A stretch of 64,000 nucleotides of DNA from Rhododendron vialii (Eukaryota; Streptophyta; Magnoliopsida; Ericales; Ericaceae): contig NC_080559.1 of assembly GCF_030253575.1 (NCBI RefSeq), positions 8,770,501-8,834,500 of the forward strand, given 5' to 3'. Positions 25,645-37,321 of the stretch are shown one piece after another. The notes under the pieces were generated by a model that did not search any database, was not told the DNA's origin, and saw nothing but the letters and a program-made list of their open reading frames with translations. Each line of letters begins with the position of its first letter. Position 1 is the first letter of the stretch. The position numbers were made by a program, and so were the translations under genes.

Positions 25645-26289
25645 GTAGTACTACACTGTGATAAACCCCAGCCGATCAAGAAATCAGATTTATTAGTCAA
25701 TTTTGAATGAACTGGAATGAAGGGAAGGAAAGGGAACGCTCGATCCCTTGGAATGCTCGATCCGACAGAATGTACATTAAAAAGCTTTGCTCGACTAGTA
25801 GCGAGAGAGAAGACGATTGAGAAGATGGTCGCTTGAAGCTGGGATGCTTAGAATAGAACTTCTATTTGCATGTGTTACATGCAAAGCATATAGTTAGCGT
25901 CAACAAAAGGAGGGGCTTTGATTCTTACCTATGGAGGCATCATCAACTAATTTAGGTGACTTTCCATTTGGAATGACTGTTCCAGTCCTCCTTCAAGATA
26001 GTAGTGATCGCAGCGAACCAAACGCTACCCTGGTGGCTGACTTAGGGCTTCAGAACAGGAAGGCGGCATGCGCCGTTCCATTTGTACTTTTTCTCGTTGC
26101 AGCATTTTCTTAGAATAGACGGAATTGTTTGTGCATAGAAGCAAGAAATTTTGAATCAAAACGTTTTACTATTTTACCATGCACTGAGCTTATATTCTCT
26201 GGTAACCGGATTTTCAAATTGACATATTGCGACACACATGCAACGCTAATAGTAGAAGTGTAGAACCCACCTAGTGATTGAGAGGGACT

Positions 26290-26480
26290 CTGGGATTATG
26301 GGCGGGAGAGGATTAGAGACAGGTTTAACTTTTGGCAATATATGCATAAAGTGGCTGCTCTTTTAAAAAATTAATGAAACAGTGGCTCCCCAATACCTTC
26401 AAGAATTGAGGAGTTAAAAGGACGTTTTATTGCGAAACTATGTCCCCTAATCATCAATCAAAGCTGGAAAGAATCAGAGA
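26290..26480. repeat. Dispersed repeat shared with 56010-56165
   Basis: It shares GGATTAGAGACAGGTTTAAC, CTTTTGGCAATATATGCA, AAAGTGGCT and TCAATCAAAG with the stretch inside the hAT-like element at 55762-56632. It is therefore probably a relic of the same transposon family. Confidence 0.55.
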
Positions 26481-27222
26481 GGGCAACAGAAAAGGAAAAA
26501 TGTTTCAAGAAGGGGGGAAAATGTTTCCAGCCTTCGAGTTACGTATCTTCTAGACAGACTTCCTGAGGGCATCCATGAGTAATTATTATACGTCCTTGGT
26601 TGCTTAGAGCAAACATTGTTTGTTTTCATCCCACTAGCTTAGAATCAAAGAAGCATGGACACCGACATTGACATAGATAGGAGACAGATATGGGACATGA
26701 CAATTCTAAATAAAGAAGGATACGGACATGGCTGGAGATATGTTAAAAACATATGTATTAGGCAAAACTATGTGTCCTAAGTAAAGTAGGAGCAAACTTC
26801 CCGTACCTAAAGGTCCGGCGCAATTTGATTTTGAGTTTGCAACAATTAGAAGGCATTTGTGAATCTTAATCATTAGTTGTCCACAATAAACACAATTTTC
26901 AGCAATTAAACACTACATCCATGCATAGGATTTTCCGTTGTCCGTCCTTGCCTAAATGAATTGTCCTCTCTACTATTGATCAACCTCACAAACAAACCTA
27001 AATCATCCGAAAAGTTCTTCTTCTTTTTTTCCCAATAAGCTTCACCCTTATGATATCCATGATTTATGCCATGCCAACCAAACCAAAATACTTATGGTTA
27101 CAGTATTCTTAATATTTTCTCGCCACCTAAGAAACTATGATCACAACTAAACCTAGTTAGTATGATGATCTCAAGTCCACCATCAACCCTTAATATCTAT
27201 GAATTCCTATTTTGTTATTGAT

Positions 27223-27225
<3 letters not shown>

Positions 27226-27264
<39 letters not shown>

Positions 27265-27375
27265 TTCTAAATCGTGTTTGGAACAAATTTCAGAGTAAGA
27301 GGAGTTCTAAAATCGTACTTGGATTAAACTTCTCGAAGAGAGAGATTAATTTAAATTCTTCCCAAAAAAGCCAAC

Positions 27376-27421
<46 letters not shown>

Positions 27422-27534
27422 TTCTAAATCGTGTTTGGAACAAATTTCAGAGTGAGAGGAGTTCTAAAATCGTACTTGGATTAAACTTCTCGAAGAGAGA
27501 GATTAATTTAAATTCTTCCCAAAAAAGCCAACCT
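27226..27534. repeat. Tandem duplication of a ~155-bp unit led by (GA)n
   Basis: Two copies start with a GA run, then GGAGTTCTAAATCGTGTTTG, and end at AAAAAAGCCAACCT. They are nearly identical apart from GA length, so the duplication is recent. Confidence 0.9.
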
Positions 27535-28109
27535 AAGAAATCAGTAGTTGAATTAAGGAACCATTTTAGATTTATAAATGTACATAAGATTCAAAAATTG
27601 AGATCGGTTATTGTTGAATACTCTGTGGGATGCTCAAACAAACGATAGCTAGCTGTAGTAACTCCATATGAGTAAGTCGTTCATTCGTCGGTTGGCCATT
27701 GGCCCATTATGAACTTTCCACTGTCTCAAATCTAGTTCATCCAAGTTCATCATGTGGAAATAGTAAAATATAATAGTAAATACGCTGATGATGGATTCTT
27801 TTCAAAAATGGGTAGCCCAATAAATCAGCCCGTTGAATTCAAATAACCACTTTAGACCGTTAAATTTATGAATGTACATATGATTCAAAACTTGAGCTTG
27901 GTTATGATATAAATCATAGATATAAATGTTCTCCCTCTCAAATTTACTAGACATCAACGAGCCTTTAACTCTAATTTAAGTTCAAATATCAATTTAGGTT
28001 TTTACTTCTACTCAAATTCGAGTAAAAACCTAGGAGTGAATAATCATTTTAGATCGTTAGATTTATGTTCAAATATCGGCTTAGGCATGCGAGTATCAAG
28101 GAAAAATGC

Positions 28110-28185
28110 ACAACATTGAATTCAAGAGCGTTGAAAGCCGTTCGATACAACATTGAATTCAAGAGCGTTCAAAACCGTTTGATAC
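28110..28185. repeat. 38-bp direct tandem repeat
   Basis: CAACATTGAATTCAAGAGCG... occurs twice head to tail, about 200 bp upstream of the bL12m start, so it may lie in its promoter. Confidence 0.85.
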
Positions 28186-28388
28186 AAATGATCTCGCATT
28201 GATGGTACCTTTCCCAACACACTCTTTTTTCAGTTCCTCCTCAGCCAAAACCCTGCGAAGTAAAAGGCAGGTTTCTTCACTGTCGTCCTTCTCCCTCACT
28301 GCTTACAAGGAAAACGAAAGCAGTAATGAGTTCGTAGCAGAGCTCTCCGGTCTGGTTCCGTTTTCAAACGAAGCCCTAAAACAACATC

Positions 28389-28940
28389 ATGAGGTACTCC
28401 AAATTCATTTCTCACTCCTCCTTCCTCTTCTCGCGCTATTCCGCAACCGCTCGTCAAAACCCTAAACTTGTTCTACCATACATTGCTCGGGAATATACGT
28501 CTCCCGCGCAGCAGCCGACGGAGAGGGTGTCGGCGATCGTCGACGAGATCGCCGGACTCACATTACTCGAGGTGGGGGATTTGACGGAGGTCTTGAGGAA
28601 GAGACTGGACATCAACGAGATGCCGGTGATGGCGGTGATGATGCCGGGGATGGGATTCGGCGGAGGCGTGAGAGGCGGCGGGGTGGGGGCGGCCAAGGGG
28701 GAGGAGAAGGTGGCGGTGGAGAAGACCGCGTTTGATTTGAAGCTCGAGGGAGGTTACGATGCGGGGTCAAAGATCAAGATTATAAAGGAAGTGAGGGCTT
28801 GTACTGATTTAGGGTTGAAGGAAGCCAAAGATTTGGTGGAGAAGGCGCCTACCCTTTTGAAGAAGGGGGTGCCCAAGGAGGAGGCCGACAAGATTATTCA
28901 GAAGATGAAGGAGGTGGGCGCTAAAGTCACCATGGAATGA
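28389..28940 (+). CDS. Mitochondrial large-subunit ribosomal protein bL12m
   Basis: The stalk protein that recruits translation factors to the ribosome. It is 183 residues in a single exon, starting at ATG 28389. The first ~45 residues are rich in Ser, Arg and aromatics without acids, a typical mitochondrial presequence. Residues ~47-75 are the dimerisation helix (VSAIVDEIAGLTLLEVGDL), ~76-105 a Met/Gly-rich hinge, and ~108-183 the L12 C-terminal fold with KIKIIKEVRACTDLGLKEAK and the end KEEADKIIQKMKEVGAKV. The hinge is glycine-rich (GGGVRGGGVG) rather than the Ala/Pro hinge of bacterial L12. The intronless form and presequence point to the mitochondrial family, not plastid RPL12. The GC content is well above its surroundings. 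Confidence 0.92.
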   Translation: MRYSKFISHSSFLFSRYSATARQNPKLVLPYIAREYTSPAQQPTERVSAIVDEIAGLTLLEVGDLTEVLRKRLDINEMPVMAVMMPGMGFGGGVRGGGVGAAKGEEKVAVEKTAFDLKLEGGYDAGSKIKIIKEVRACTDLGLKEAKDLVEKAPTLLKKGVPKEEADKIIQKMKEVGAKVTME

Positions 28941-29045
28941 ATGGTAAGGTAATTATTATTATTGGACTTCAACTCTCTTCCATGGTTATTGATTTAATTC
29001 GCTATCCGATGTTTTTTTGTCAATACATTATGTTATACTGTGAAA

Positions 29046-29171
29046 TGTGATTTGGATTGCTTATGTTATGGTTGGATGCTTGTTTGCTCTCTCTATGTAT
29101 GTTTATTAATGTGATTTGGATTGCTTATGTTATGGTTGGATGCTTGTTTGCTCTCTCTATGTATGTTTATT
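29046..29171. repeat. 64-bp tandem repeat downstream of bL12m
   Basis: TGTGATTTGGATTGCTTATG... is present twice with essentially no differences, in or just after the bL12m 3' UTR. Confidence 0.9.
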
Positions 29172-29349
29172 TCGTGGCCAACCTGTCTTTTCCGCGCACC
29201 GACGTTTGAGTGTATGTGTATTTGAGTGTCTCTTACGTGTCATCTCTAGCCAAAGCTGCATCTATTATCCTGATTCTTCTCCATTCTTCTGCTCAATCAA
29301 AACATAAAGGAGATAGCAACCAGATCATGATACTCAAGCAATAGGAAGG

Positions 29350-29930
29350 TTTATGAATGTCATTCTCCTCTATGGCCTCTTAAACGCTCAAACTCACCAG
29401 CCAAGGCCATGCCAGGTCTATGAGTGCCATTCTTCAATAATAAATGCTGCCAAACCGTAAGAGGGAAAAGGGCAAGAGAAGAAGAGGTGCCCATGAGATT
29501 CGGCCCCATTATCACACAAAACACAAGTAGCTGAGTCAGCAATTCCCGAACTTTGTAACTATCTCTGGTTGCCAATCTCCCCAAAATGCACATCCACTGA
29601 ATCATAGCTCACATTGGGACATGATGTTTAAACCAAATGACTTTAAGCCGATGCACTTTTAGGGGGACTTACCCTAGCAGCATTCCAGGCTAATTGCACT
29701 GATAAACACAAGATGGAGATAAAATCCATCTGGCTGAATCCTCCCACATCATATTGAGCAGAAGGTGGCTTGGGGTATTCCTCACAATCTCCCGCACCAC
29801 TGCAGACCTACTTCTGGATCATCTCCAAGAATTATCAACAATTACAGAGCCATCTTAGGCATTAGAAGCTCTTCTCAATGTATAGGCCAACCTCACTTTC
29901 CTGCCTAGTCTCTTATGTTTCTCCTATTTT
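29350..29930 (-). pseudogene. LINE (non-LTR retrotransposon) remnant, zf-RVT domain
   Basis: On the minus strand, across frame breaks, the translation contains SATCVLCDNGAESHGHLFF followed by SCPF. This is the zinc-binding motif (CxxC...H..C) after the reverse transcriptase of plant L1-type LINEs. Upstream is AWNAARVSPLKVHRLK-like sequence. At least one frameshift separates WMCILGRLATRD from this motif. It is a dead fragment. Confidence 0.8.
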
Positions 29931-30847
29931 CAAGAATTTCCGTCAACTCTACTTTCCCTCCAAAAGAGTATGGACGTAGCAACATGTGGCGTGAATGGGA
30001 AATTACCGTCAATTTACTGACAGCCGTTGCCTGGTGATGGGATATTGAAAACGTGTACTAAGTTTTTTAAGGGTCAAAGTGAAACAAAATTAGTTCAGGG
30101 GGCAAAGTGGAAAAAAGGAGCATACATCAGGGGGGACAGAGTGGAATTTGCCCTAATAACTTTTAGGGGGTATCTTTGTATGGAACAAGTTTTCCTCCCT
30201 TCCTCTGATGACTCCCCTCCCCATCCTTATTTGCGGATTGCAATTAATTGAACGCTTCAATTTTTTTAATCCATTTTCGACCTGCTCTTGACCACCATTA
30301 AGCCCTTTAGAACACCTTGCTGCCACACCAATGTGATTCAACAGCTAAAAACAAACTCGTAGCATGGTCTTCAAACCTTCACAATACACTCCCAGAAATT
30401 CTAAAGCCTCTTTACTCTCCTTGGTGGCCACTAAGTCACCTTATTGCTCAAAATTCTCTCTCGTCATACGCAGACTCTGCATTCAGACCCCTCACTATCT
30501 CTGTGCTACAGTTTTAGGATTCTCCAACGCACTTCAAAATCCATTCTTCCCGCATATATCTCCAAAGCTCCAAGGAGTCCACGCATACTTTCCCCTTATC
30601 TTCCAACTGTCATCCTGTCAGCTTTCATCTTCCTTAGGCTGGACCAGTCCTCCTTATCTTTAGTTACTCCTTATCTTTGGTTCCTCTTGTATTACATTGG
30701 AGTGGTTCTTTAGCCTTCCTTTTCACATACAATGAGAAGAAACTATGTACTTGTTAATTGTTATTTATGCTTAGTGAATTTAATGGGAAGGCAAGGCTTT
30801 TTAGCATTTTTAGTATCTGAGAATGTTTGGTTTTTGTATATGTTCAG
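29931..30847. other. Unassigned stretch between LINE fragments
   Basis: I see no recognisable gene or repeat boundary. Short frames here carry no domain. Confidence 0.4.
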
Positions 30848-30958
30848 GCTTCTTCATATCGGAATTGGAGGACAATAAAGATTAGGATACGCAAAACGCA
30901 GGCTTATGATTTTCAAATGGGAAAAGGATTAGCTGATGCATTGCACAAGCACTGCTGA
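30848..30958 (+). other. Possible orphan terminal exon
   Basis: A TTTATATGTTCAG-like acceptor is followed by 37 codons ending in TGA. The peptide is basic (TIKIRIRKTQ) and ends GKGLADALHKHC. I do not recognise it and found no convincing upstream exon. It could be the last exon of a lost or alternative transcript, or chance. Confidence 0.2.
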
Positions 30959-31329
30959 TGGCGAGCAACAGAGATTTCTCCAATGTTAGTGTAATCCAGA
31001 GATTTTTTTTTGGTAATGGAATTTTTTTGGGTCAGAGCTGCTTTTTGATGTTTCATTATTCTCTCGTTTTTGGTCTGACGCTAATTTAGAAGCAAGTTTT
31101 GGCTCAAGTAATGTGTATGCATTGCCCTTCTGTTGTGGAAATTACTTCCATTGGTGGATTTGTTAGTTTGTTTGAGACTATGCAATTTTGACTTTTGTAC
31201 CCCTACAAAATCACAATGTTTGAAATATCAAATTACAAAGGTACTTGCGGTGGACACACTTTTTTCCTCGTGTGATAATGAAGCTCCTGGACCAGGTGGT
31301 TGTACTGTTTGTTTCTTTAAGAAGACTTG

Positions 31330-31530
31330 GTATATTATTCGGGGCGGGGAAAGTAAATGCCACTGCTACCATTTTGGTTCCAGAAATTCCGAACCCAAGT
31401 TCCGTGTCCGACTATAGACCCATCTCCTGATGCAACACTACCTACAAAGTCATCCAAAATTCTCACTAATAGACTCAAAGCTGTGATTCATCTCATGGCC
31501 AGTTCTTCCCAAGCTGCTTTCATCTCAAGG
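31330..31530 (+). pseudogene. LINE reverse-transcriptase fragment
   Basis: The translation gives NPSSVSDYRPIS, then after a frame change NTTYKV...LTNRLKAVIH and SSQAAFIS. These are the conserved start of the RT fingers/palm of plant L1 LINEs. Stops and frameshifts disrupt it. It is a separate fragment from the minus-strand one at 29350. Confidence 0.75.
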
Positions 31531-32286
31531 TGATCTATCTCTGACCGGTTGTTATTCATTATCATAAAATGTAATACTTCTCCTAGAGCTGCTATGACAA
31601 ATAATATCGTGAAAGACGCTGAATAATAGTTGTCCAGTAAATAGATGAGGAATCCAAATTCAGACAAAGCGGATAACTTGCATATGAAATTACTGTTTGA
31701 ATCCACCAACCAAAACTTCTCGCTCTGCCCCTGCATATGAGTATGTGGTGCCGAGGACAATACTCTTAGCCGGACATACGGAGTATCCTCTCTTCATACC
31801 TTTCTATGTAACGAAAAAATAAGTGCATTTAAAAATGTTATTTGTCTCTCTCTAGATTGAGGACATGCGATTATTTTAAGAATGTTAGTTTTGGTTGGCA
31901 TTGGAAGTTATTTGATGGATCACCTAATCACATATAAGTCCAAGTAAAAAACACCCATATTAGTTTTAGTTGTTCAAATCTCCAGCCAACAACCCCTTTC
32001 ATCACTTCAACATCCTCTCCAGTCTAATCTATTAATATTAGTATTCATGGTTAAAGATGAACTCCTAGAGAGGTTACCAAAGTACGAATTTCGCTTCTCC
32101 TTTCGTTCTCTTCTTTCTTTTCGATTTTCACTTGGTTTGCAGGGTCAGGGCCTTTCTCTCTGGGCGAGTGCATCCGATTCAAAAGTCCTTTCCTAAACCC
32201 CTTCCCGTTCAGTCGATAAGAGATAGAGAGAAGCAACACCATTTCGTGTTCTCCTTGTTTTGCATCCCATTTGTGCATACCACAAA

Positions 32287-32604
32287 ATGAATAGGGGATG
32301 CAGAGGACCATCACCTTTGGTTCCCCTTGTAATGGTGGGAGTTCTTGGTCTACTCATACTTGGCTCGTTCCTTCAAACTGTCGTTGATACCTTTTCACCT
32401 CTGTTGGAGCTCGGGGGAGAATTAGAGGACCGCGAATGGACCTTCGTCGTGCTGCTTATTCTGGTCCTTTTCTTGCTGCTAATACAAATGACCGTGAATT
32501 TTAAAACCGACAGCTTCGGTTACGATGGCGAAGGATTTGGGTTGGGATCTGTACTTTTGTTGGTGGTTTTTTTCGTTCTGTATCTCATCTTTACTTATGA
32601 ATAA
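32287..32604 (+). CDS. Small three-helix membrane protein, unknown function
   Basis: A 105-residue single-exon frame starting at ATG 32287 (MNRGCRGPSPLVPLVMV). Three hydrophobic helices are clear: residues ~12-34, ~49-69 and ~84-103. The loop between helices 1 and 2 is acidic (LELGGELEDREW). It looks like a conserved plant transmembrane protein of unknown function, but I cannot name a family. Codon use looks like real coding, and the flanks have a CT-rich leader and AT-rich 3' end. A shadow frame on the other strand is ignored. Confidence 0.6.
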   Translation: MNRGCRGPSPLVPLVMVGVLGLLILGSFLQTVVDTFSPLLELGGELEDREWTFVVLLILVLFLLLIQMTVNFKTDSFGYDGEGFGLGSVLLLVVFFVLYLIFTYE

Positions 32605-33020
32605 TGTCGTGCGAGCTGTTTGTTCGTTCAATTCTGGAAGTGTGTGCTGCTTGTATTTCATGGTGAAGCTAAATAGGGTGTTGGTGCAGTTTAGAATTTG
32701 TGCATACAAGTTTTGTGATATCAGTCTCCATTGTCCCCTGAAGATTTCTTTTTACTGCTAAGATTTGTTTCCACTGTCCACGGGCTTTCTTCACCACACC
32801 AAGGCAACGCCGACGGCTCGACGTTGTCTATTGAAACAATTTTCTCCCAGTTTCTAAAATACAAAATCCGGAAACTCTTTCTATCGTAATCTTTTGAAGT
32901 TCATATTCCTTGCGAAATTTTCACTGAGATTTTTGACTAATTTCCCCTAGTTAAACAAACAGTAATTAAAAAGTAAAACTGTAAAACTAGTGGAATTAAG
33001 CTAATTCAAACAGGACATAA

Positions 33021-36000
33021 TCAAGTCCTTTCATCTCCACTCCAACTATCTTTAACTTTGGGGCCAGTAGGCCCTTCCTCACCCAGGGCTTCCTTAGGGA
33101 GACCTCTAATAACCTTTTCCAACTCTTTTTTCAAATTTCCTGGCAACAGTTTCTCCACCTTCTTGAGCTCATCTTCCAGGTTATACTCAATTTTGGGACC
33201 CCATTCCCTCTCATAGTCCAACCATGGCAGCTCGACGATCTCGGATCCCAAGTGCTCGGCTGCAACCACCACAGACCTCGCCCCAGTGTCCATGACCGTT
33301 TTCCCCTTGGCCGTGTCGTTCCTTATCCCTATCCCATCGCTCCCTTGCAGCACAAGTCCCGCCTTCGGGTAGAAGGCGTGACCGTGCAACGATGCGTATG
33401 TCACCGGCTTGTTGCCTCCTTGAAACTCGAGCTCTGACGCGCTAACCCATGCTCCTCTGCTGTGCTCCGAGAAATAAACACTTTTCAACCCTCCGTCGAA
33501 ATTGCTTACCCTTAACGTGACATGTTCCCAATCACCAACATGTTCACCTATTTTATCAAAGGAAATATTAACAATCTTAACCTTAGCCCTGGCTGGCCCA
33601 TTGAATGGATAGAAAATCCATATGACAATATCTGTGAATGAGGCTCCAAGCATAGGTTTCACGTGTAAATAAACCCCTGCATCTTGCAAATCCCCTCTTT
33701 TGACTCTCTCTTTGGCTACTTTGTCTGTTGGGAGGTCCAACCAGTAGGCACCATCGTTTGAGCCACCTTGGGGGAGGTTTGAGCCAGTGGGTTCAATTCG
33801 AACGGGCTTGGATTCGTCCCCTTTCGCGTACAACAGTGCCCCATTCTTGAAAAACCAGCTCACTGAGGAGGGCAAGTATTGTTCATTGGGATGAAAATAA
33901 ATCCATGGAGAGTAAGCTTGAAACAATGCCTGGATTTGGCTTAGATTTGGCATAGAAGAAGAAAAATCAGCTTTCGAATTCTTCAAGCAAGCTAGAGATG
34001 TCGAATCGCTTTTGCCATTTTGGGCTGTAAACGTACCACTGAGGACCCCTAGAGCTTGGACTCCCCTAGTGGTTGGTCTTAGACCATACACATTCAACCC
34101 GTTTGGCACGGTCTTCGTATCTAATCCCCAGATCCATGTATCGATCTCAGATATGTCGGTGAAATCTAATCGAACGCACCTGATTTCGTCGGGAGAAGGC
34201 TTTTGCGGGGAGCTTGTGACAAGGTGGCCGATGGCTTTATAACCATCAGGTGGTGTTGGTTGCCAAATATAGCCAATGCCATCTTGTTTAATTTTCAATG
34301 ACTCACTACTAAAGACAAGAGTATAGTCAGTTGGCGGCTTTAGTACGGTCCCGGAAGATGGGTCGTTGCCGGTGAGTACGTCTTTTCCGGCGAGGATGCA
34401 CCCGAAGAGGGGCGTGTTGTTGGGTTGGGCGTAGGAACCAAGCAGGAAGAATCCTTCGGGCAATGGCGACGGGTTAAAAAAGGTTGCCCCGAGATTGTCC
34501 GGACCGCCTTCGTGGGTTGCCCAAATTTTGGTGAAAGATGATATTTGACACACTTCTAGTCCTCCCAGATCGATTGTCCCGCTTGCGAAACCTTCACCTG
34601 TAATGGAAAACAGAACAAATGCAAAACACCATTAGCTCACCTGAATGCTGGACTCCACCAAAAGCTTAATTCCATGAAAACTGAAGGAAGCATTGCTTAT
34701 TTGTTGGGTAATTAGAGAAGCAGGGAATTACTAACGAAAATCCTATGTGTACCGACCAAAATGTAGGGAAATCGTACCGACGGCCGTCTCCGGCCACCGG
34801 ACGGCCGATCCGAGCCATATACATATATACACGAAAAATAGGGTGTTTAGATCAAGCACTCTACACACATCGGATGCCGTTGATTCCCGCGTAGGACCCC
34901 TCGGTTTTTTTTTTAAAAATTTTTGGACTGCTCGGATCGGCCGTCCGGTGGCCGAAGACGGCCGCGCGCGGCCGTCGGTAAGAAACCCATCGGAACATAG
35001 AAACGGGGTCTAAAGTAAAGAAAGTGGTAAACACAAAATAAGATGATTTATATATAGAGTGGTAATATATTAGAACATAGAAACTGGGAACTGGGATATG
35101 CAAATTGATTCCAATTTTGCATTGAATCTGGATTCTCTGCAATCTGTTGTTGGACTGCATAATGTCGTCCGTGTGATCCTACCCGTCCAGAAGTGTTATT
35201 AAAGGTTTAACAAAACTCTTCTAGGACTGTTGAATGCAAAGATGGTTACGATGAAACGGCAGAGGCCTCTCTGCAGTCCTTGGACTACAGAATGCCGTCC
35301 ACGTGATCCTAAAGGTTCAAATTTTAACAAAACTCTTCTATGACCGTTGAATGCAAAGATGGCTACGATGAAACTGCAGAGGCCTCTCTACAGTCCAACT
35401 ACAGAGAAGCCGGGTCCTTTCGAATTATGCCCACCAGCCCTGTGAAGAATCTCATGGAAATTTGTTTTTCAGTTGTGTATGTACATAGCAGGTAGGTAGT
35501 GGGGTCAGGTTCTATCGGAGAATGATGGCTATGGGATTAGTAGAGGTTTTGGATTGGGCAAAGGCAAATAAAGGTCGGAACATTAATGCCCACTCTATTA
35601 GGTATGTTAAAGTTTTTACTCAGATTTGAGTAAAAATATGGGTAACGGCTGGAAATGCCCTTACTTGTCGGCATTAAGGATCCCACAGTATTAAATGTCC
35701 AATTGGTTTTTGATTTGATTGATGTAACAAATTGAATTTTAAGTTTTCTTCTTCGGATTCAAGTTGAAACATGCTATTTTGTTGCAATTACACTCATTGA
35801 TGTAAAATGGTCCTTGAAGTGGATAACAGTAGACGGCGGTGGTGATGCAAGCAATGCATGCTTCGACAGAGGGGGCACGCGATTATAGTGAGAAATTGGA
35901 TGAGTTGGGTCGATTCGATTCAAGGAGAATCAGTGATTGAGGCTTCTCTATTGTCCTTGACCATTTTTTGTGTAGTAAGTAGTTGGGTAGGGTAGTGAGT

Positions 36001-36416
36001 TGGTATGCGGAGTTACATCAAACACTTCCTCTCTCCATGGTCAACATGCCATGTCATGTGAAAATAGGCTTGAATTTGGGCCACTTCATGCAAGAATGTA
36101 GTCAGGTCAGCTATTTCTGTTGCAATTTGAACAGAATAAGACACCTGGTGCCGAATTTAAGGGGTATTGTAAGCTTCAGTGAAATAATTAGAAAGAAAGT
36201 AAAACGAACCCCCAAAACTGGTCCACAACATAGCCATAACCGTCACGAGAGTAGAAAAAACGAGGACAGGTAGAGAGAGAGAGAGAGCGCACCTGGTGGC
36301 CAAATAGGCAACGGGGAAGGAAGCTTGAACATTGTTGCAATTGGCAAAGGCTTCTTCTTGTTTTTCTTGGAGATCGTCTTTGGAGAATTATTGATTGAAT
36401 AAAGATCACTACCCAT
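33021..36416 (-). CDS. VPS62/DUF946 family protein
   Basis: A plant protein annotated as vacuolar protein sorting-associated 62-like; its biochemical role is not established. There are two exons. Exon 1 (36416-36293) encodes the N-terminus, ending FKLPSPLPIWPP. Exon 2 (34597-33021) completes the glycine codon (G|GT) and reads GEGFASGTIDLGGLEVCQIS. The total is about 566 residues, the usual length of the family as I recall it. Family marks are the early FKLPSPLP.WP motif, ATFFNPSPLPEGF, the central HVGDWEHVTLRV block, the preceding YLPSSVSWFF stretch, and the C-terminal YEREWGPKIEY. The start chosen is ATG 36414-36416. An internal ATG just before FKLPSPLP is a possible alternative start and would remove a lysine-rich 28-residue leader. 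The 1.7-kb intron holds MITE-like repeats. Confidence 0.9.
34775..34980. mobile_element. GC-rich fold-back element in VPS62 intron
   Basis: The left arm starts TACCGACGGCCGTCTCCGGC and the right arm ends with its near-complement, differing by a short CG-rich insertion (CGCGCGCGGCCG). The arms are about 41-53 bp, rich in GC, and separated by an AT-rich loop. The element stands out from the AT-rich intron and could form a strong hairpin in the pre-mRNA. Confidence 0.65.
35149..35396. repeat. Tandem pair of MITE-like units in VPS62 intron
   Basis: Unit 1 (35149-35279) and unit 2 (35280-35396) each start TTGGACT(G/A)CA and end with GCAGTCC or ACAGTCC. Shared interior sequence is TTTAACAAAACTCTTCTA and GTTGAATGCAAAGATGG. 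A diverged single copy lies at 2754-2903. Confidence 0.7.
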
Positions 36417-37086
36417 ATATATATTGGTGAGTTGCTCCAAAATAAAAATAGAAAGGGACTTGAACAGAGAACAGAATTTTAAGAAAGTGCAGCCAGGGGA
36501 TATGGTAGTTAGGAAAGATGCATAATAATCTGGTAATGAGAGGGATGAAAAATGTGAAGCACATTGTTAAAGGCACAAATGGGTAACCCAATAGTTTGAT
36601 GGAGGTAACGTCTAAGGCACTGTATGAAGTTGGTTATAAGCAAAGATTTCTAAACTTTAGGAATCTAATTCTCTTGCATACAAAGGGAAGGTTGGTTGGT
36701 TGGTTGGTTTAACATTGTTGTTTATGCTTTGTGGGACGTTCATTTTTTTGGCTGTATGTAGCGAGCACGTAAGAGCGAGTCCAAGGCTAACCAACTTTTC
36801 CTCCGTCTTATTTTTCCTGCCTTCTCAATCCCAATTCAATTACCTATCTTTTCGACCCTCATTCTCAATATCCTAACGGGTCTTGAGTATGCATAAATAA
36901 GCATTACAAATTGCTTCATTTTGCTCGGAAGTAAATAAGTCCGGCTTGACTCCCCATGATTGGTAGACTAATTTTTTTGATTTGGAGAGTTGGAGTACGT
37001 TTTACCCAGTTTGATTTTTATAAGAATTTGATAAATAGCCATCCGCACAAAAAAAATTTGGCATTGATCAGTTTTTTTTTGAGATA
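36417..37086. other. Upstream region of the VPS62-like gene
   Basis: This is the promoter side of the minus-strand gene. A (TTGG)n run lies at 36690-36709. No gene is visible. Confidence 0.4.
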
Positions 37087-37321
37087 CTCCCTCCGGCCCA
37101 TTTTGGTTGTCTATTTTTCGTTTTTCATGTCATTCTTTAAACCCTTATATCTCCCAATCTACAATATTTTTTATAATTTTGAAAACTTTGTATTATAAAC
37201 CTAATTGAAAACTATCAAACAAAATTCATATTGCATATATTTGGAAATTCATATTGAAACATATAAGCTATTGAAAACCGACACAAATATCAAAAAAAGA
37301 CAGAAAATGGGACGGAGACAG
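37087..37321. mobile_element. Stowaway MITE
   Basis: CTCCCTCCGGCCCATTTTGG on the left and the complement of CTGTCTCCGTCCCATTTTCT on the right form the Stowaway TIR. TA target copies are at 37085-37086 and 37322-37323. The interior is AT-rich with no coding. Confidence 0.9.

Larger units (their letters stand above)
25654..28388. other. Intergenic region between SIG2 and bL12m
   Basis: No supported gene. A 60-codon frame at 25931-26113 has no recognisable feature. The region holds a dispersed repeat (26290-26480) and two short tandem duplications. The last 190 bases are the probable 5' leader of the bL12m gene. Confidence 0.5.

Noticed and set aside
25931-26113. A 60-codon frame (MEASSTNLGDFPFG...)
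   Set aside because: It has an ATG and stop but no recognisable domain, no nearby splice partners and a transposon-rich setting. It is too short to support alone.
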